In this document: one piece after another, positions 62,527-64,000 of the stretch
How the letters are laid out: each line of letters begins with the position of its first letter
Position numbering within the stretch: position 1 is the first letter of the stretch
Source: Clostridia bacterium
GTDB lineage: Bacteria; Bacillota; Clostridia; Lachnospirales; Anaerotignaceae
Assembly: GCA_022651385.1 (NCBI GenBank)
Contig: JALCQR010000007.1
Coordinates: 62,001-126,000 of the forward strand
DNA length: 64,000 bases
Direction: 5' to 3'
Position numbers and translations under genes: made by a program
Notes under the pieces: model-generated
The model's database searches: none
Seen by the model: the letters and a program-made list of their open reading frames with translations, nothing else
Told to the model about the DNA's origin: nothing

Positions 62527-64000
62527 TTAATCCACACCTCCCAGCAGCAACTCGTCCATTATTTGTTTTTTGTCTACCTCTGCATTATTAAATGGCAGGA
62601 AGTAGAAATAATAAGAATGCATGCCGAGTTTGAGGTCGGAGACCTTCTTCTCTATATAAGGAATAGCAGCCTTAATATCTGCTTCCATTTTTTGCATACA
62701 TTCAGCACGGAAGGCATCATTGTCCTCCGCTTCAACATCTATCGAATAGCCGATAAAAACACCGAATGCCATATCCGGTGCTGCCGGTCTTGTTTTGCTC
62801 GGAACCAGAATCTGGCGTAGGCGCTCGGTAGTATCAGCATCATAGGTATGATTAAACAAAGTGCTGTCAACCATCTGCCGTTCTCGCACACGCCTGTTTT
62901 TTATTGCTGCAATAATCTCAAAAGCACTATCAATCGCCTTTGTAATCTTCCCGCTTATACGCGAAGTACCAAAAACCAATTGATAGCTAATCTCGCCATT
63001 GATCTTCCTTTTGAGGAGATGAACACAGTCGCTTTTACTGCTGAATTGGCTGGCTGCAGTGCTTATTTCTACCTTGCTGAGTAGTTTAGGTGCATGCAAT
63101 CCTTCTTCGAGAAAAGTAAACAGCAGCATCTCACCGAGTTCATTTCCGGTGCCTTTCTCGTCAGGCTTGCCATTGCTTTTCATCAAACGCAGAGCCTTTG
63201 CACCCATGCTCCTGACTTTTTTCTTATCTTCAAACTCTTTCATCTGAGTCCGAGAATAGACATACATTCCGACGCTATCAAAGAGGTACTCATTCAGCGC
63301 CATATAATCAAATGCAGAGTCTGAAATATCTAAATAGTAGAGATTCAGGCCGCTCTTATTTTTCAAATCCAGATCATCGTCACTTTGAACTTTGCGAAAA
63401 ACGGCATCAAATCCACTGTCCTTTAATGTCCGATCAAGTTCAACGGGTTCAATGATGCTATCTGCTTCCAGCCTTATTGATTCCCGCTCTGCCTCAAAAC
63501 CTTCTACAAAGGCTTTGTCTATAAGGTCAATAGTAGCCTTGCCATCCTTGTTCTCTACAGATATGACCGTATAGAGAAAAATGTTAGCAAGAAAATCTGA
63601 AGGATCAAAACAGGCCGCCGACGCCAAAGCTGCACGACTCATTTTCCCAATTTCAGCGTCCGGTTCAGTTACACATGACAAAGCAATACTCCGCAAAGCA
63701 AGGACTCCAAGCGGAAGCTTATCGGCATCAAGCAACGGAAGCACGTATTTCATCATTCCTTTAGACACCTTGGCAAGAGAAATCAGCTTAGCCGGTTCCA
63801 CTATGTTTTCTGGTGAAAGATTATAATCACAAGAAAGCAGATGGCTGACCGTACCGTCATCCGCCTCTAATATGTTCCCATAGTACTCATCAATTGTTTT
63901 TGCTACTGCTCCGCAGAGGGTCTTGTTATAGACTTTCGGCTTTGAGCAGAATTTCAAAATTTTGATAAACGCTGCAAAACATAACGTCACAGACAAGCGC
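62527..64000 (-). CDS. long HamA-like DUF1837 protein (partial, cut by window edge)
   Basis: At least 489 residues are visible, and the frame stays open to the right edge, so the true start probably lies outside. The C-terminal 240 residues look like the DUF1837/HamA nuclease-type core: GTGNELGEMLLFTFLEEGLHAPKLLSKVEI, then SSKSDCVHLL, then YQLVFGTSRISGKITKAIDSAFE, with Glu, Asp and Gln/Lys-like positions resembling a PD-(D/E)XK fold. The N-terminal half is a helical region I cannot assign. The stop TAA is followed immediately by the helicase ATG. In Hachiman/AbpAB systems this protein is the effector. Assignment is by motif memory, not by search. Confidence 0.62.
   Translation of the reverse strand, partial: RLSVTLCFAAFIKILKFCSKPKVYNKTLCGAVAKTIDEYYGNILEADDGTVSHLLSCDYNLSPENIVEPAKLISLAKVSKGMMKYVLPLLDADKLPLGVLALRSIALSCVTEPDAEIGKMSRAALASAACFDPSDFLANIFLYTVISVENKDGKATIDLIDKAFVEGFEAERESIRLEADSIIEPVELDRTLKDSGFDAVFRKVQSDDDLDLKNKSGLNLYYLDISDSAFDYMALNEYLFDSVGMYVYSRTQMKEFEDKKKVRSMGAKALRLMKSNGKPDEKGTGNELGEMLLFTFLEEGLHAPKLLSKVEISTAASQFSSKSDCVHLLKRKINGEISYQLVFGTSRISGKITKAIDSAFEIIAAIKNRRVRERQMVDSTLFNHTYDADTTERLRQILVPSKTRPAAPDMAFGVFIGYSIDVEAEDNDAFRAECMQKMEADIKAAIPYIEKKVSDLKLGMHSYYFYFLPFNNAEVDKKQIMDELLLGGVD

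Overview
The window looks like a chromosomal segment of an anaerobic, spore-forming, low-G+C Firmicute of class Clostridia. Support comes from AT-rich DNA with Firmicute-type ribosome binding sites, pyruvate:ferredoxin oxidoreductase, the germination genes sleC and csp, the LL-diaminopimelate aminotransferase lysine route, an SLH-domain surface protein and many Clostridia-typical families (DUF1836, DUF3787, YlbF/RicA, SPATA20-like). I saw no rRNA, tRNA or CRISPR array.

Layout. 1-3.6 kb: an unknown small protein, a DJ-1/PfpI protein, and an overlapping AraC regulator / EamA exporter / DUF2000 set. 3.6-8.4 kb: a germination module with sleC divergent from two tandem Csp-type subtilases, both with an intact catalytic triad. 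8.4-20.9 kb: DUF1836, then housekeeping genes (rpsO, pnp, an M16 peptidase, DUF378, dapF-dapL, hflX, folC), a 54-residue microprotein overlapping both of its neighbours, a zinc-ribbon/TPR membrane protein and a divergent amidase. 21-28 kb: a decayed IS3-type element, Mn-catalase, a SPATA20-like protein, a copper-binding four-helix protein, a DUF2892-like membrane protein, a glycosyltransferase-like protein and PhzF. 28.1-30.6 kb: an arsenic-type cluster (arsR, permease, thioredoxin, arsC) with visible repeated operators. 30.8-34.5 kb: SLH-GH18, a secreted CAP protein and MscS. 34.7-44.8 kb: a long collinear run miaB - ylbF/ricA - mutS - mutL - miaA - ynbB-like - dacF. 45-57.2 kb: two microproteins (one DUF3787), nifJ, a DUF2156/MprF-like protein, a decayed acyltransferase-like fragment, a HAD phosphatase, a DUF1893 protein, and a malY / dcuC / marR group.

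From about 57.3 kb to the right edge the DNA is visibly richer in G+C and codon use changes. This looks like an acquired defence island, all on the minus strand: a long HamA-like DUF1837 protein (cut by the window edge), an abutting DEAQ-box helicase (together a Hachiman/AbpAB-type pair), an HsdM methylase that stops just after its SAM-binding motif, and rhuM. No integrase or attachment site is visible inside the window.

The most rewarding places for a second look are the Hachiman-like pair with the collapsed type I methylase and rhuM, the coupled microORF at 18717-18881, the paired ArsR operators, the two-Csp germination locus and the IS3 relic with its second end copy 24 kb away.
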